Shown one piece after another: positions 53,080-61,035 of a stretch of DNA of 64,000 nucleotides. The notes under the pieces are model-generated. The model saw only the letters and a program-made list of their open reading frames with translations, did no database searches and had not been told where the DNA came from. This stretch comes from an uncultured Bryobacteraceae bacterium. Its GTDB lineage: Bacteria > Acidobacteriota > Terriglobia > Bryobacterales > Bryobacteraceae. Location of the stretch: NCBI GenBank assembly GCA_937920635.1, contig CAKZUE010000006.1, forward strand, positions 62,001-126,000, read 5' to 3'. The position numbers and the translations under genes were made by a program. Positions within the stretch are counted from its first letter, which is position 1. Each line of letters starts with the position of its first letter.

Positions 53080-54017
53080 ACTGGTTCCGCGATTTCCTGT
53101 TGCCCCGCGGGGCGTCCACGCACGTCGGTGAGATGGATGGGCTGTTCATGTTCATCACATGGCTCACCGTGTTCTTCTTCTTCTTCAACGGCGCGCTGAT
53201 CCTCTACGCCGTCCGCCGCTGGCGCCGGCGCTCGAACAAAGAGGTGACGCCGCACATCACGCACGACACGCGGCTGGAGCTCGTCTGGAGCCTGATCCCG
53301 CTCGCCGTGGTGATGCTGATCTTCCTCTGGGGCTTCAAAGGCTACGTCAAGGCGTGGGTGGTTCCCAACGATGCGATGGAGATCATCGCCACCGGCAAAA
53401 AGTGGGTGTGGGAGTTCGAATACCCCGACGGAACGCGCACGCTGAACGATCTGCACGTGCCCGTCAACCGTCCCGTGAAGCTTGTGCTCACCTCCGAGGA
53501 CGTGATCCACAGCTTCTACATCCCCGAATTCCGGCTCAAGCGCGACGCCATTCCCGGCCGCTACACCGAACTCTGGTTTACGGCTACCGAACCGGGCATC
53601 GCGCAGGTGTATTGCACCGAGTATTGCGGCAAGGGCCACTCCGACATGCTCGCCCGCATCTTCGTCGACACACCCGAGCAGTACGAGACGTTCCTCCGCG
53701 AGGGCGACGAACAGGTGCAGAAAATGCCGCTCAAGGATTTGGGCCGCCTTGTCTGGGAGAACAAGGGCTGCGCCACCTGCCACTCGCTCGACGGCACACG
53801 GGGCCAGGGGCCATCGTGGAAGGGCATCTGGAACCAGAGGCACCGGGGCGCCGATGGCAAGGAGCACCTGGTGGATGCCGACTACATCCGCCAGTCCATC
53901 CTGATGCCGCAGGCGATGGTGGTGCAGGGATATGAGCCGATCATGCCGACTTACCAGGGGTTGCTGCGCGAGCGCGAGATCCTCGGGCTGATCGAGTTCA
54001 TCAAAGAGTTGCAGTAG
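53076..54017 (+). CDS. coxB: Cytochrome c oxidase subunit II with fused cytochrome c domain (caa3 type)
   Basis: 313 residues. Two N-terminal membrane helices ([20 protein letters not shown], then [19 protein letters not shown]) precede the CuA cupredoxin domain: DVIHSF for the first His ligand, then [12 protein letters not shown] with both cysteines, His and Met. A C-terminal class I cytochrome c follows with heme site CATCH at 232-236 and a methionine in ILMPQAMV or IMPTYQ as axial ligand. Fusion of heme c to subunit II defines caa3 oxidases. It receives electrons from ActA or ActE and passes them to subunit I. Confidence 0.96.
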   Translation: MNWFRDFLLPRGASTHVGEMDGLFMFITWLTVFFFFFNGALILYAVRRWRRRSNKEVTPHITHDTRLELVWSLIPLAVVMLIFLWGFKGYVKAWVVPNDAMEIIATGKKWVWEFEYPDGTRTLNDLHVPVNRPVKLVLTSEDVIHSFYIPEFRLKRDAIPGRYTELWFTATEPGIAQVYCTEYCGKGHSDMLARIFVDTPEQYETFLREGDEQVQKMPLKDLGRLVWENKGCATCHSLDGTRGQGPSWKGIWNQRHRGADGKEHLVDADYIRQSILMPQAMVVQGYEPIMPTYQGLLREREILGLIEFIKELQ

Positions 54018-54027
54018 GAAAGGGAGA

Positions 54028-55686
54028 ATGGCAATGTCAGAGGGAGTTCTTCACGCCGGCGCTGGGCACGCCGTGCATCACGCGGATTACCTCGAAGAGC
54101 CGAAGGGGCTCTGGAGCTGGCTGACCACAGTCGACCACAAGCGGATCGGCCTGATGTACATGTGGTCGGTCCTCTTCTTCTTCCTGGTGGGCGGCATCTT
54201 CGCGCTGCTGATCCGCCTGGAGCTGCTGACGCCGAAGCAGACCATCATGGACGCGGAGACTTACAACCGCGTCTTTACGCTGCACGGCGCCATCATGACG
54301 TTCCTCGTCATCATCCCGGCGATCCCGGCGGCGCTCGGCAACTTCGCCCTGCCGCTGCTGCTCGGCGCCAAGGACGTGGCCTTCCCGCGGCTGAATCTCG
54401 CCAGCCTGTATGTCTACTGGACCGGCGCGGCAATGGCTGTGGCGACGCTGGCGCTGGGCGGCGTGGACACCGGCTGGACGTTCTACACGCCGTATTCCAC
54501 CACCACCGGCGGCGGCGTCACGCTGATGGTGCTGGCGGCGTTCGTGCTCGGGTTCAGCTCCATCTTCACGGGCGTCAACTTCATCGCCACCATCCACAAG
54601 CTGCGCGCGCCCGGCATGGGCTGGTTCGAGATGCCGCTGTTCTGCTGGGGCATGTACGCCACGGCGCTCATCCAGATTTTGGCCACGCCGGTGCTCGGCA
54701 TCACGCTGTTGCTCATCGTGATGGAACGCGTGCTGGGAGTCGGAATCTTTGACCCGCAACTCGGCGGCGACCCGGTGCTGTTCCAGCATTTCTTCTGGTT
54801 CTACTCGCACCCGGCGGTCTACATCATGATCCTGCCCGCCATGGCGGTCATCAGCGAAGTAATCCCGACTTTCTCGAAGAAGACGATCTTCGGCTATAAG
54901 GCGATCGCCTTCTCGTCGGTGGCCATCGCGCTGCTGGGCTTCCTCGTGTGGGCGCATCACATGTTCGTCGCTGGCATGAGCCTGTTCGCGGGCGCGATCT
55001 TCAGCTTCCTGACGTTCTTCATCGCCATTCCGTCGGCCATCAAGGTGTTCAACTGGATCGCCACCATGTGGCGCGGCTCCATCTCGCTGGAAGCGCCGAT
55101 GCTCTATGCCATCAGCTTCCTGCTCATCTTCACCATCGGCGGCCTCACCGGACTGTTCCTCGCCGCGCTGTCCACTGACGTTCATCTGCACGACACTTAC
55201 TTCGTCGTCTCGCATTTCCACTATGTGATGGCCGGCTCCAACCTCATCGCCCTTTTGGCCGGCATGCACTACTGGTGGCCCAAGATGTACGGCCGCCTCT
55301 ACAACAAAAAGCTGGCGGCCATCTCGTGCGCCCTCATCTTCATCGGCTTCAACATGACGTTTCTGCCGCAGTTCGTCCTGGGCAGCCGCGGCATGCCGCG
55401 CCGCTACTTCAACTACCTGCCGCAGTTCCAGGACCTTCACGTCGCCTCGACGATCGGAAGCTGGGTGCTGGCCGCCGGATTGTTCCTCACCGCGGCCTAT
55501 CTGCTGGCTTCGTTCCGCCAGCCGAAAGGGATGGCCGCCAACCCCTGGGGCGGCCGGACGCTGGAGTGGGAGACCACGTCGCCGCCCACCACGCACAACT
55601 TTGAAGGCCAGCCGGTTCTCCAGCACGGGCCGTACGACTACCGGCCGGAGCCTGCGCCTGTCGGCGTGAAAGAACTGGCGCACTGA
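54028..55686 (+). CDS. coxA: Cytochrome c oxidase subunit I (A2-type heme-copper oxidase)
   Basis: 552 residues, 12 membrane helices; an ATG two codons further in (54034) is an equally possible start. Heme and CuB ligands are visible: [10 protein letters not shown] (heme a), YSHPAVY (CuB His H261 cross-linked to Y265), WAHHMF (two CuB histidines) and VSHFHYVM (heme a3 and heme a). Helix VI has Y259-S260 in place of the glutamate of mitochondrial-type enzymes, the mark of the A2 subgroup. Proton pumping is expected. It reduces oxygen at the heme a3-CuB centre. Confidence 0.97.
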   Translation: MAMSEGVLHAGAGHAVHHADYLEEPKGLWSWLTTVDHKRIGLMYMWSVLFFFLVGGIFALLIRLELLTPKQTIMDAETYNRVFTLHGAIMTFLVIIPAIPAALGNFALPLLLGAKDVAFPRLNLASLYVYWTGAAMAVATLALGGVDTGWTFYTPYSTTTGGGVTLMVLAAFVLGFSSIFTGVNFIATIHKLRAPGMGWFEMPLFCWGMYATALIQILATPVLGITLLLIVMERVLGVGIFDPQLGGDPVLFQHFFWFYSHPAVYIMILPAMAVISEVIPTFSKKTIFGYKAIAFSSVAIALLGFLVWAHHMFVAGMSLFAGAIFSFLTFFIAIPSAIKVFNWIATMWRGSISLEAPMLYAISFLLIFTIGGLTGLFLAALSTDVHLHDTYFVVSHFHYVMAGSNLIALLAGMHYWWPKMYGRLYNKKLAAISCALIFIGFNMTFLPQFVLGSRGMPRRYFNYLPQFQDLHVASTIGSWVLAAGLFLTAAYLLASFRQPKGMAANPWGGRTLEWETTSPPTTHNFEGQPVLQHGPYDYRPEPAPVGVKELAH

Positions 55687-55709
55687 TTTCCTTGCGAGAG
55701 TAGACATCC

Positions 55710-56384
55710 ATGAGCACTGCCGTACCCTCCGCGCACGCACACGCCGAAGGCGGCCACACGCCGTTCCTTCAGCATCACTTCCGCGAAATGTCGCAGCAGT
55801 TCGACGCTGCGAAGATAGGGATGTGGCTGTTCCTGGTGACGGAGGTGCTGCTATTCGGCGGCCTCTTCGTCGGCTACGGCATCATGCACGCCCGCCATCC
55901 CGAAGCGTTCATGGCCGCCCACCATCATCTAGACAAGACGATGGGCGCGCTAAATACCGTGGTGCTGCTGATTTCCAGCTTCACCATGGTGCTGTCGGTG
56001 TGGGCGGCGCAGACCAGCCGCAAGAAACTGCTGATCCTGTTTCTGCTGCTGACGCTGGCCTGCGCCGGCACCTTCATGGTGGTGAAGTACTTCGAGTACA
56101 GCCACAAATTCCATGAAGGGCTGCTGCCTGGCAAGTATTACTCGCACAAGGGTGACACGGTGCCGGGCCAGTTCCTGTTCTTCAGCTTCTACTTCATGAT
56201 GACCGGCCTGCACGGCATCCACGTGCTGCTGGGGATGGCGGCGATCGCCTGGCTGGTCTGGCGCGCCGCGAGAGGCCACTTCTCGAGCGCGTATTACGCG
56301 CCGGTGGAGATCACCGGCCTCTACTGGCACCTGGTGGATCTGATCTGGATCTACCTCTTCCCGCTGATGTACCTGATCTCCTGA
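55710..56384 (+). CDS. coxC: Cytochrome c oxidase subunit III
   Basis: 224 residues with five to seven membrane helices. Subunit III landmarks are KIGMWLFLVTEVLLFGGLFVG near 34, with the conserved Glu in a membrane helix, MTGLHGIHVLLG near 160-171, and YWHLVDLIWIYLFPLMYL at the end. It stabilises the oxygen-reducing core and sustains proton uptake. It starts 23 bases after coxA. Confidence 0.96.
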   Translation: MSTAVPSAHAHAEGGHTPFLQHHFREMSQQFDAAKIGMWLFLVTEVLLFGGLFVGYGIMHARHPEAFMAAHHHLDKTMGALNTVVLLISSFTMVLSVWAAQTSRKKLLILFLLLTLACAGTFMVVKYFEYSHKFHEGLLPGKYYSHKGDTVPGQFLFFSFYFMMTGLHGIHVLLGMAAIAWLVWRAARGHFSSAYYAPVEITGLYWHLVDLIWIYLFPLMYLIS

Positions 56385-56396
56385 GGAGGCGCGACG

Positions 56397-56798
56397 ATGA
56401 CCCACGCGAACGAACACGCTCATCCCGTCACCAGCCCGAAGACATACGGGCTGGTGCTGCTGGCCCTGCTCGTGCTGACGGTGATCACCGTGCAGGCCTC
56501 CTACTTCGACTTCGGCCCCTGGAACACGGTGGTGGCCCTGATCATCGCTTCGGCGAAGGGCTCGCTGGTGGCGCTATTCTTCATGCACCTGCGCCACGAC
56601 AAGTTCAACGCGGTGATCTTTGTCGGCGGGCTGCTGTTTCTGGCGATCTTCCTGATCTGGACCCTGTTCGACATCAGCACGCGCCAGACGGTGCTGCCCT
56701 CGAACCTGAAGACTCCGGTGGAGGAGTTCCCCGGCGCGCCGCTCGGCGGACCGGTGCGGCCCTCCACGGGCCAGCCCCGCGGCATGCCTGCCCAGTGA
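56397..56798 (+). CDS. coxD: Cytochrome c oxidase subunit IV (prokaryotic COX4 type)
   Basis: 133 residues with three membrane helices (YGLVLLALLVLTVITVQASYF near 18, TVVALIIASAKGSLVALFFMHL near 45, VIFVGGLLFLAIFLIWTLF near 76). The second helix with KGSLVALFFMHLR is the prokaryotic COX4 signature. The C-terminus is Pro-rich. This is the last gene of the act-cox operon and is followed 42 bp later by a strong terminator. Confidence 0.92.
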   Translation: MTHANEHAHPVTSPKTYGLVLLALLVLTVITVQASYFDFGPWNTVVALIIASAKGSLVALFFMHLRHDKFNAVIFVGGLLFLAIFLIWTLFDISTRQTVLPSNLKTPVEEFPGAPLGGPVRPSTGQPRGMPAQ

Positions 56799-56840
56799 CC
56801 CGCAGGCTTTGACTCTCTGAAAGCGTCCGGAACGCTCCGC

Positions 56841-56871
56841 GCCCCGCTCCAGCGGGGCGTCCTTCTTTCTA
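56841..56871 (+). terminator. Intrinsic terminator of the act-cox operon
   Basis: CGCCCCGCT (56841-56849) pairs perfectly with AGCGGGGCG (56852-56860), directly followed by the T-rich TCCTTCTTTCT. It lies 42 bp after the coxD stop and closes the 12.5-kb respiratory operon. Confidence 0.9.
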
Positions 56872-56958
56872 CGCCCATGCAGACCGGCGCCAGGGAGTTT
56901 CCAAGGCCGGCCCGGGTCTGTCAAACTGGGGAAGCAACCGCAGGAGAACATTCGGACT

Positions 56959-58455
56959 ATGTACTGGCTCGGCATCGATATCGGCACCGGCGGCAGCCGC
57001 GCGTTGCTTGTGGACGAGAAGGGGAAATTGGCGGCGGGCTTCACCGCGCCGCACGAAGATATCCGCATGGAGCGTCCCCTGTGGGCTGAACAGCGCCCGG
57101 AAAATTGGTGGGACGCGGCGCAGGCGGCCATCCGCGGCGTCATGCAGGAAGCGGGCGTCAGCGGAGATCAGATCAAAGGCGTCGGCCTCAGCGGCCAGAT
57201 GCACGGTCTGGTGCTGCTGGACGCGGACAACCGCGTGATCCGGCCCTCGCTGATCTGGTGCGACCAGCGCAGCCAGCCGCAGGTGGACTTCATCCACCAG
57301 ACCGTCGGGCGCGCCAACGTGGTGGCGCACACGGCCAACCCGATGCTGACCGGATTCACGCTGCCCAAGCTGCTTTGGGTGAGGGACAACGAGCCGCAGA
57401 ATTTCGAGCGGGCGCGCAAGGTTCTGCTGCCGAAAGACTATGTGCGTTTCATGCTCACCGGCGTCCATGCCACCGAGGTGAGCGACGCTTCGGGCACGGG
57501 GCTGCTGGACGTGGTGACGCGGCGGTGGTCGGCGGCGATGATCGAACAGCTTGGCCTGGATGCGTCGCTGTTGCCCGAGGTGAAGGAGTCGGCCGACGTG
57601 ACCGGAACCGTGACACGCGCGGCGGCGGAGGCCACGGGGCTCAAGGAAGGCACGCCCGTGGTCGGCGGCGCCGGCGATCAGGCGGCCAGCGGCATCGGCA
57701 ACGGCATCGTGCACGCGGGCGTGGCATCGTGCACCATCGGCACGTCGGGCGTCGTGTTCGCGTATCTGGACCGGCCGCACTACGACCCGCAAGGGCGCGT
57801 GCACACCTTCTGCCACGCGGTGCGCGGCAAGTGGCACGTGATGGGCGTAACGCAGGGCGCGGGGCTGAGCCTGCAATGGTTCCGCAATCAGTTCGCCCCG
57901 GGCGCCGATTACGACTCGCTGATGGCGGAGGCGCAGAGTGCGCCGCCGCTGGCGCACGGGCTCTTCTGGCTGCCTTACCTGATGGGCGAGCGCACGCCGC
58001 ATCTGGATCCGATCGCCCGCGGCGGCTGGATCGGGCTGACGGCCAAGCACGGGCGCGCGGAGATGATCCGCGCCATTGTGGAAGGCGTCAGCTACAGCCT
58101 GAAAGACTGCCTGGGCGTGATCGAGAACATGGGTGTGGACATCCAGTCCGTGCGCGCCAGCGGCGGCGGAGCGCGCAGCCCGTTCTGGCGCCAGATGCTG
58201 GCCGACATCTTCCGCCGCGGCGTGGCGACGCTGGAGAACTCCGAGGGCTCGGCCTACGGCGCGGCGCTGCTCGCCGTGGCGGGCACGGGGCAGTATGCGA
58301 GCGTTGAAGAGCTGTGCGGCGTGGCCATCCACGAGACCGAGTGCCTGATCCCCAACGTCCACGAATCGGCCGCCTATGAGCGCGGCTATGAAGTTTTCTC
58401 GATCCTGTATCCGACGCTGAAGCCTGTTTACAGCCTGATCCAGCAAATGGCCTGA
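56959..58455 (+). CDS. xylB: Xylulokinase
   Basis: 498 residues, FGGY family. The N-terminal ATPase-like domain begins LGIDIGTGGSRALLVDEKG. SGQMHGLVLLD near 78-88 and CDQRSQPQVD near 100 are xylulokinase marks, and the catalytic base is the Asp of GGAGDQAASGIG near 241. The C-terminal domain has the FGGY-type signature VRASGGGARSPFWRQMLADI. It phosphorylates D-xylulose to feed the pentose phosphate pathway. No xylose isomerase or transporter adjoins. Its stop codon overlaps the A-run of the repeat element at 58455. Confidence 0.94.
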   Translation: MYWLGIDIGTGGSRALLVDEKGKLAAGFTAPHEDIRMERPLWAEQRPENWWDAAQAAIRGVMQEAGVSGDQIKGVGLSGQMHGLVLLDADNRVIRPSLIWCDQRSQPQVDFIHQTVGRANVVAHTANPMLTGFTLPKLLWVRDNEPQNFERARKVLLPKDYVRFMLTGVHATEVSDASGTGLLDVVTRRWSAAMIEQLGLDASLLPEVKESADVTGTVTRAAAEATGLKEGTPVVGGAGDQAASGIGNGIVHAGVASCTIGTSGVVFAYLDRPHYDPQGRVHTFCHAVRGKWHVMGVTQGAGLSLQWFRNQFAPGADYDSLMAEAQSAPPLAHGLFWLPYLMGERTPHLDPIARGGWIGLTAKHGRAEMIRAIVEGVSYSLKDCLGVIENMGVDIQSVRASGGGARSPFWRQMLADIFRRGVATLENSEGSAYGAALLAVAGTGQYASVEELCGVAIHETECLIPNVHESAAYERGYEVFSILYPTLKPVYSLIQQMA

Positions 58456-58487
58456 AAAAGGGGACAGGAACACAATTCCCCTTTTTT
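58455..58487 (+). repeat. GGGGACAGG-family palindromic element, copy B (left arm)
   Basis: Core GGGGACAGGAACACAATTCC reads on the plus strand, flanked by an A-tract and a T-tract. It begins at the last base of the xylB stop codon and can act as its terminator. Confidence 0.85.
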
Positions 58488-58660
58488 GTCTCCAGGCGCG
58501 GAGAGCAAGGGAAGCCGGCTTTCGGCCGCTCATGGCGCCGGAAGTGGTGGCGTTCTGGCGTCCAGGCCCTCGTGCGGCCTTCCATCGCGTCACACCATGG
58601 GGCAGCGGCCCGTGGCCGCGGCTCGGGCACAGCGTTCCAGACCTGCAAGGCTCGGGATAG

Positions 58661-58692
58661 AAAAAGGGGAATTGTGTTCCTGTCCCCTTTTT
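58661..58692 (-). repeat. GGGGACAGG-family palindromic element, copy C (right arm)
   Basis: The same 32-bp sequence as copy B, inverted, ending 16 bp before the ATG of the membrane-protein gene at 58709. It has the same orientation as the solo copy at 19177. Confidence 0.85.
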
Positions 58693-58708
58693 GAGAGAAT
58701 TCCGGGGC

Positions 58709-59983
58709 ATGTGTGGAGGGCGGCAGGTGTGGCCGTGGCTGGCGGTTCCGGCGGTGGCAATGTCCCTGGGGTGGGGGCTCCGCGGATTCATTGGGGGCGG
58801 GCCGCTGGGGGCGATGATCCCGGGCGCGATGATCGGGCTGGTGATCGCTGCCCTGCTGAAACAGGCACGCCAGGCCGCGTGGCTGGCTGCGTGCGGCGCT
58901 TTGGGCTTCGGCCTGGGCGGGCAGATGACCTACGGGCAGACGGTGGGGCTGTCGCTGAAGCCGGAGACGTTCTGGTGGGCGATGCTGGGCTTCGCGTTGA
59001 AGGGCGGGGCATGGGGACTGGCGGGAGGCGCCGTGCTCGGCGCGGGACTCCTGCGCGGGCGCGAAGGATGGCGTGACAGGCGCTTCCTGTGGGCGCTGGC
59101 TGCGATGCTCGCGGCGACGTGGGCGGGCTGGCGGCTGGTGAACGCGCCGAAGCTCGTGTATTTTTCCGATCCGTTGAACAAGCCGCGCGAGGAGGTCTGG
59201 GCCGGGCTGCTGGCCGGAGCGCTGGCATTTCTGATAACCGCCGCGCACGGGCCGCTGCGGCGCGTGGCATGGCGGTTCGCGCTGTGGGCGGCGGCAGGCG
59301 GCGCGCTGGGCTTCCCGCTGGGCGCGGCCCTGCAAGTCTGGGGCAGGGGGCTGGAAGGCTGGCGCTGGCTGGACTGGTGGAAGGGCATGGAGTTCACGCT
59401 GGGCGCTCTGCTCGGGCTGGGTCTTGGCATCGCTGCCTGGCGGTCCCGGTGGGAGCTTGCTGCCGAGGCTGGGGAATCGCCGCAGGCAGACGTCTCGCTG
59501 CCCGGTTCGCTGCTGCTCGCAGCGGCGGCGGCGGTGGTCTGCATCGGCATCGAGTACCGCATGCCGCTGCGCTTCAACTACAGCCTTGGAGCCGCGGTGG
59601 TGCTGGCGGCGGCGCTGCGGTCTTCGCTCATTGCCAGGCATGTGGCGCTCGCCGTCACCGTCACGGCATTCGTCCTGGATTTTGTCGAGAACACGCCGGC
59701 GTTGGCGGGCGCCGCGGGTTGGGTGGTGGTCCTGGCTGCGGCAGTCCTGTCGGCCGTGTGGGTCTCACGAACACACGATTTGCGGATTCTGTTTTTGGGG
59801 CTGATGTGGAGCGCCGTGGCGGCGTCACTCCTGAAAACCTTGGTTCCGCCGCTGCTGACGAGCCCGGGCCATCTGCTGACGGAGGCCTTGTTCGCGGGCA
59901 TGGCCGCGCTCTGCACGCTGTGGATCCGCGCTCTGCCACCCGCGGCGGATGAAGCACCGGCGGCCCCGCGGGTGGCATCCTGA
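58709..59983 (+). CDS. Polytopic membrane protein of unknown function
   Basis: 424 residues from the ATG at 58709; an in-frame TTG at 58691 lies inside the repeat and is less likely. About 11-12 hydrophobic helices rich in Gly and Ala (LAVPAVAMSLGWGLRGFIGG, then GAMIGLVIAALL, and others). Small-residue motifs such as GFGLGGQMTYGQTVGLSLKP near 70-90 stand out. No transporter signature or charged catalytic motif was recognised. It is followed five bases later by the heme A synthase gene, so the two are likely co-transcribed. A function is not assigned. Confidence 0.8.
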   Translation: MCGGRQVWPWLAVPAVAMSLGWGLRGFIGGGPLGAMIPGAMIGLVIAALLKQARQAAWLAACGALGFGLGGQMTYGQTVGLSLKPETFWWAMLGFALKGGAWGLAGGAVLGAGLLRGREGWRDRRFLWALAAMLAATWAGWRLVNAPKLVYFSDPLNKPREEVWAGLLAGALAFLITAAHGPLRRVAWRFALWAAAGGALGFPLGAALQVWGRGLEGWRWLDWWKGMEFTLGALLGLGLGIAAWRSRWELAAEAGESPQADVSLPGSLLLAAAAAVVCIGIEYRMPLRFNYSLGAAVVLAAALRSSLIARHVALAVTVTAFVLDFVENTPALAGAAGWVVVLAAAVLSAVWVSRTHDLRILFLGLMWSAVAASLLKTLVPPLLTSPGHLLTEALFAGMAALCTLWIRALPPAADEAPAAPRVAS

Positions 59984-59988
59984 ATAGC

Positions 59989-60873
59989 ATGAACGCGCAG
60001 CGGCCCTACACGCGGTTTGCCTGGGCGGTTCTGGGCTGGAATTTTCTGGTCATCCTGTGGGGGGCGTTCGTGCGCGCCACCGGCTCGGGCGCGGGCTGCG
60101 GCAGCCACTGGCCGCTGTGCAACGGCGAGGTGGTTCCGCCGTCGCCCAGCGTGCAGACCATGATCGAGTTCACGCACCGCCTCACCAGCGGGCTGGCTCT
60201 CATCGGGGTGCTGGCGCTGGTCTGGTTCGCCCGCAGGCTCTGGCCGCGCGGGCACGCCGTGCGCCGCTGGGCGTGGGCATCACTCGGCTTCATTATCATT
60301 GAGGCCTTGCTGGGCGCGGGGCTGGTGCTGCTTGAGTATGTTGAACAGAACGCCTCTGCCGGGCGCGCTCTCTACCTCTGCGCACATCTGACCAACACGT
60401 TCCTGCTGCTGGCGGCGCTGGCAGGCACGGCGTGGCACTCGATGACGGAAGAGCGGTGGCGGTTCGGCGCCGTCTCCGGCTGGATGCGAGCCGCGCTGGC
60501 GGCGGTCCTGTTGGCCAGCATCACGGGCGCGATTGCCGCGCTCGGCGACACCGTGTTCCCGGCGGTCTCGATGCTGGAAGGAATCCGGCAGGAGTTCTCG
60601 GCTGACAGCCCCGCTTTGTTACGGCTGCGCCTGATGCACCCGGTCGTAAGCGTGGCGGCGGCTGTGGTGGTGCTGGCAGCCGCTTTTCAACAGGTGCGCG
60701 GACAGTTGCAGAGGGCCATCACGGTTTGGGTGGTCGTCCAGCTCGCCGCGGGCGCGGTGAACGTGATCCTGCTGGCACCGGTGTGGATGCAACTTCTGCA
60801 CCTGGCATTGGGCGCTTCGCTCTGGCTGCTGGTATTCTCCTCAACATTGCCTTCCCTTCGCCCCGGGCGTTGA
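59989..60873 (+). CDS. ctaA: Heme A synthase (COX15/CtaA family)
   Basis: 294 residues with eight membrane helices. The heme-ligand histidines and motifs are present: RATGSGAGCGSHWPLCNGE near 25-43 (with the loop cysteines C33 and C40), IEFTHRLTSGLAL near 57-69, CAHLTNTFLLLA near 130 and LRLMHPVVSVAAA near 210, LHLALGASLWLLV near 270. It oxidises heme O to heme A for the oxidase encoded by coxA. Heme O synthase is not in the window. A cysteine pair in the first periplasmic loop is typical of the Bacillus-type enzyme. Confidence 0.93.
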   Translation: MNAQRPYTRFAWAVLGWNFLVILWGAFVRATGSGAGCGSHWPLCNGEVVPPSPSVQTMIEFTHRLTSGLALIGVLALVWFARRLWPRGHAVRRWAWASLGFIIIEALLGAGLVLLEYVEQNASAGRALYLCAHLTNTFLLLAALAGTAWHSMTEERWRFGAVSGWMRAALAAVLLASITGAIAALGDTVFPAVSMLEGIRQEFSADSPALLRLRLMHPVVSVAAAVVVLAAAFQQVRGQLQRAITVWVVVQLAAGAVNVILLAPVWMQLLHLALGASLWLLVFSSTLPSLRPGR

Positions 60874-60911
60874 CCACCCACCGCCAGCGCGTGCTTCACA
60901 AGATTGTTGCA

Positions 60912-60927
60912 AACCTGTAACAGGGTT
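60912..60927. promoter_or_regulatory. Dyad AACCTGTAACAGGGTT upstream of the TonB receptor
   Basis: CCTGT and ACAGG form a perfect inverted repeat around one base, extended by AA and TT at the ends. It lies 110 bp upstream of the receptor ATG, in a place suited to an operator. The binding protein is unknown. Confidence 0.35.
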
Positions 60928-61004
60928 TCTGGTAGACTGAGGCCATGCTAGGGGTGCGCGACCGTTTCACAAAATGGCTCGCGCGTTCACATAGTTAGTT
61001 TGAC

Positions 61005-61019
61005 TTCAGGAAACCTGAA
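61005..61019. promoter_or_regulatory. Perfect dyad TTCAGG-AAA-CCTGAA in the TonB receptor leader
   Basis: Six-base arms around a three-base centre, 17 bases before the ATG and next to the GAAGGAG ribosome site. It could be an operator or, as RNA, a small hairpin that affects translation. Confidence 0.4.
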
Positions 61020-61035
61020 CGAAGGAGACAACTGA

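Larger units (their letters stand above)
58455..58692. mobile_element. MITE-like element: two inverted 32-bp repeats around 173 bp
   Basis: Identical 32-bp termini in opposite orientation (58455-58487 and 58661-58692) enclose 173 bp without a gene. Each terminus is itself a near-palindrome (AAAAAGGGGA ... TCCCCTTTTT). A third, solo copy lies at 19177. The pattern is that of non-autonomous elements mobilised by REP-associated tyrosine transposases or similar. No transposase is present, and target-site duplication is not evident. Confidence 0.6.

Noticed and set aside
58486-59076. Plus-strand open frame spanning the repeat element and the start of the membrane-protein gene
   Set aside because: It runs through the MITE-like element and is out of frame with the hydrophobic protein that starts at 58709.
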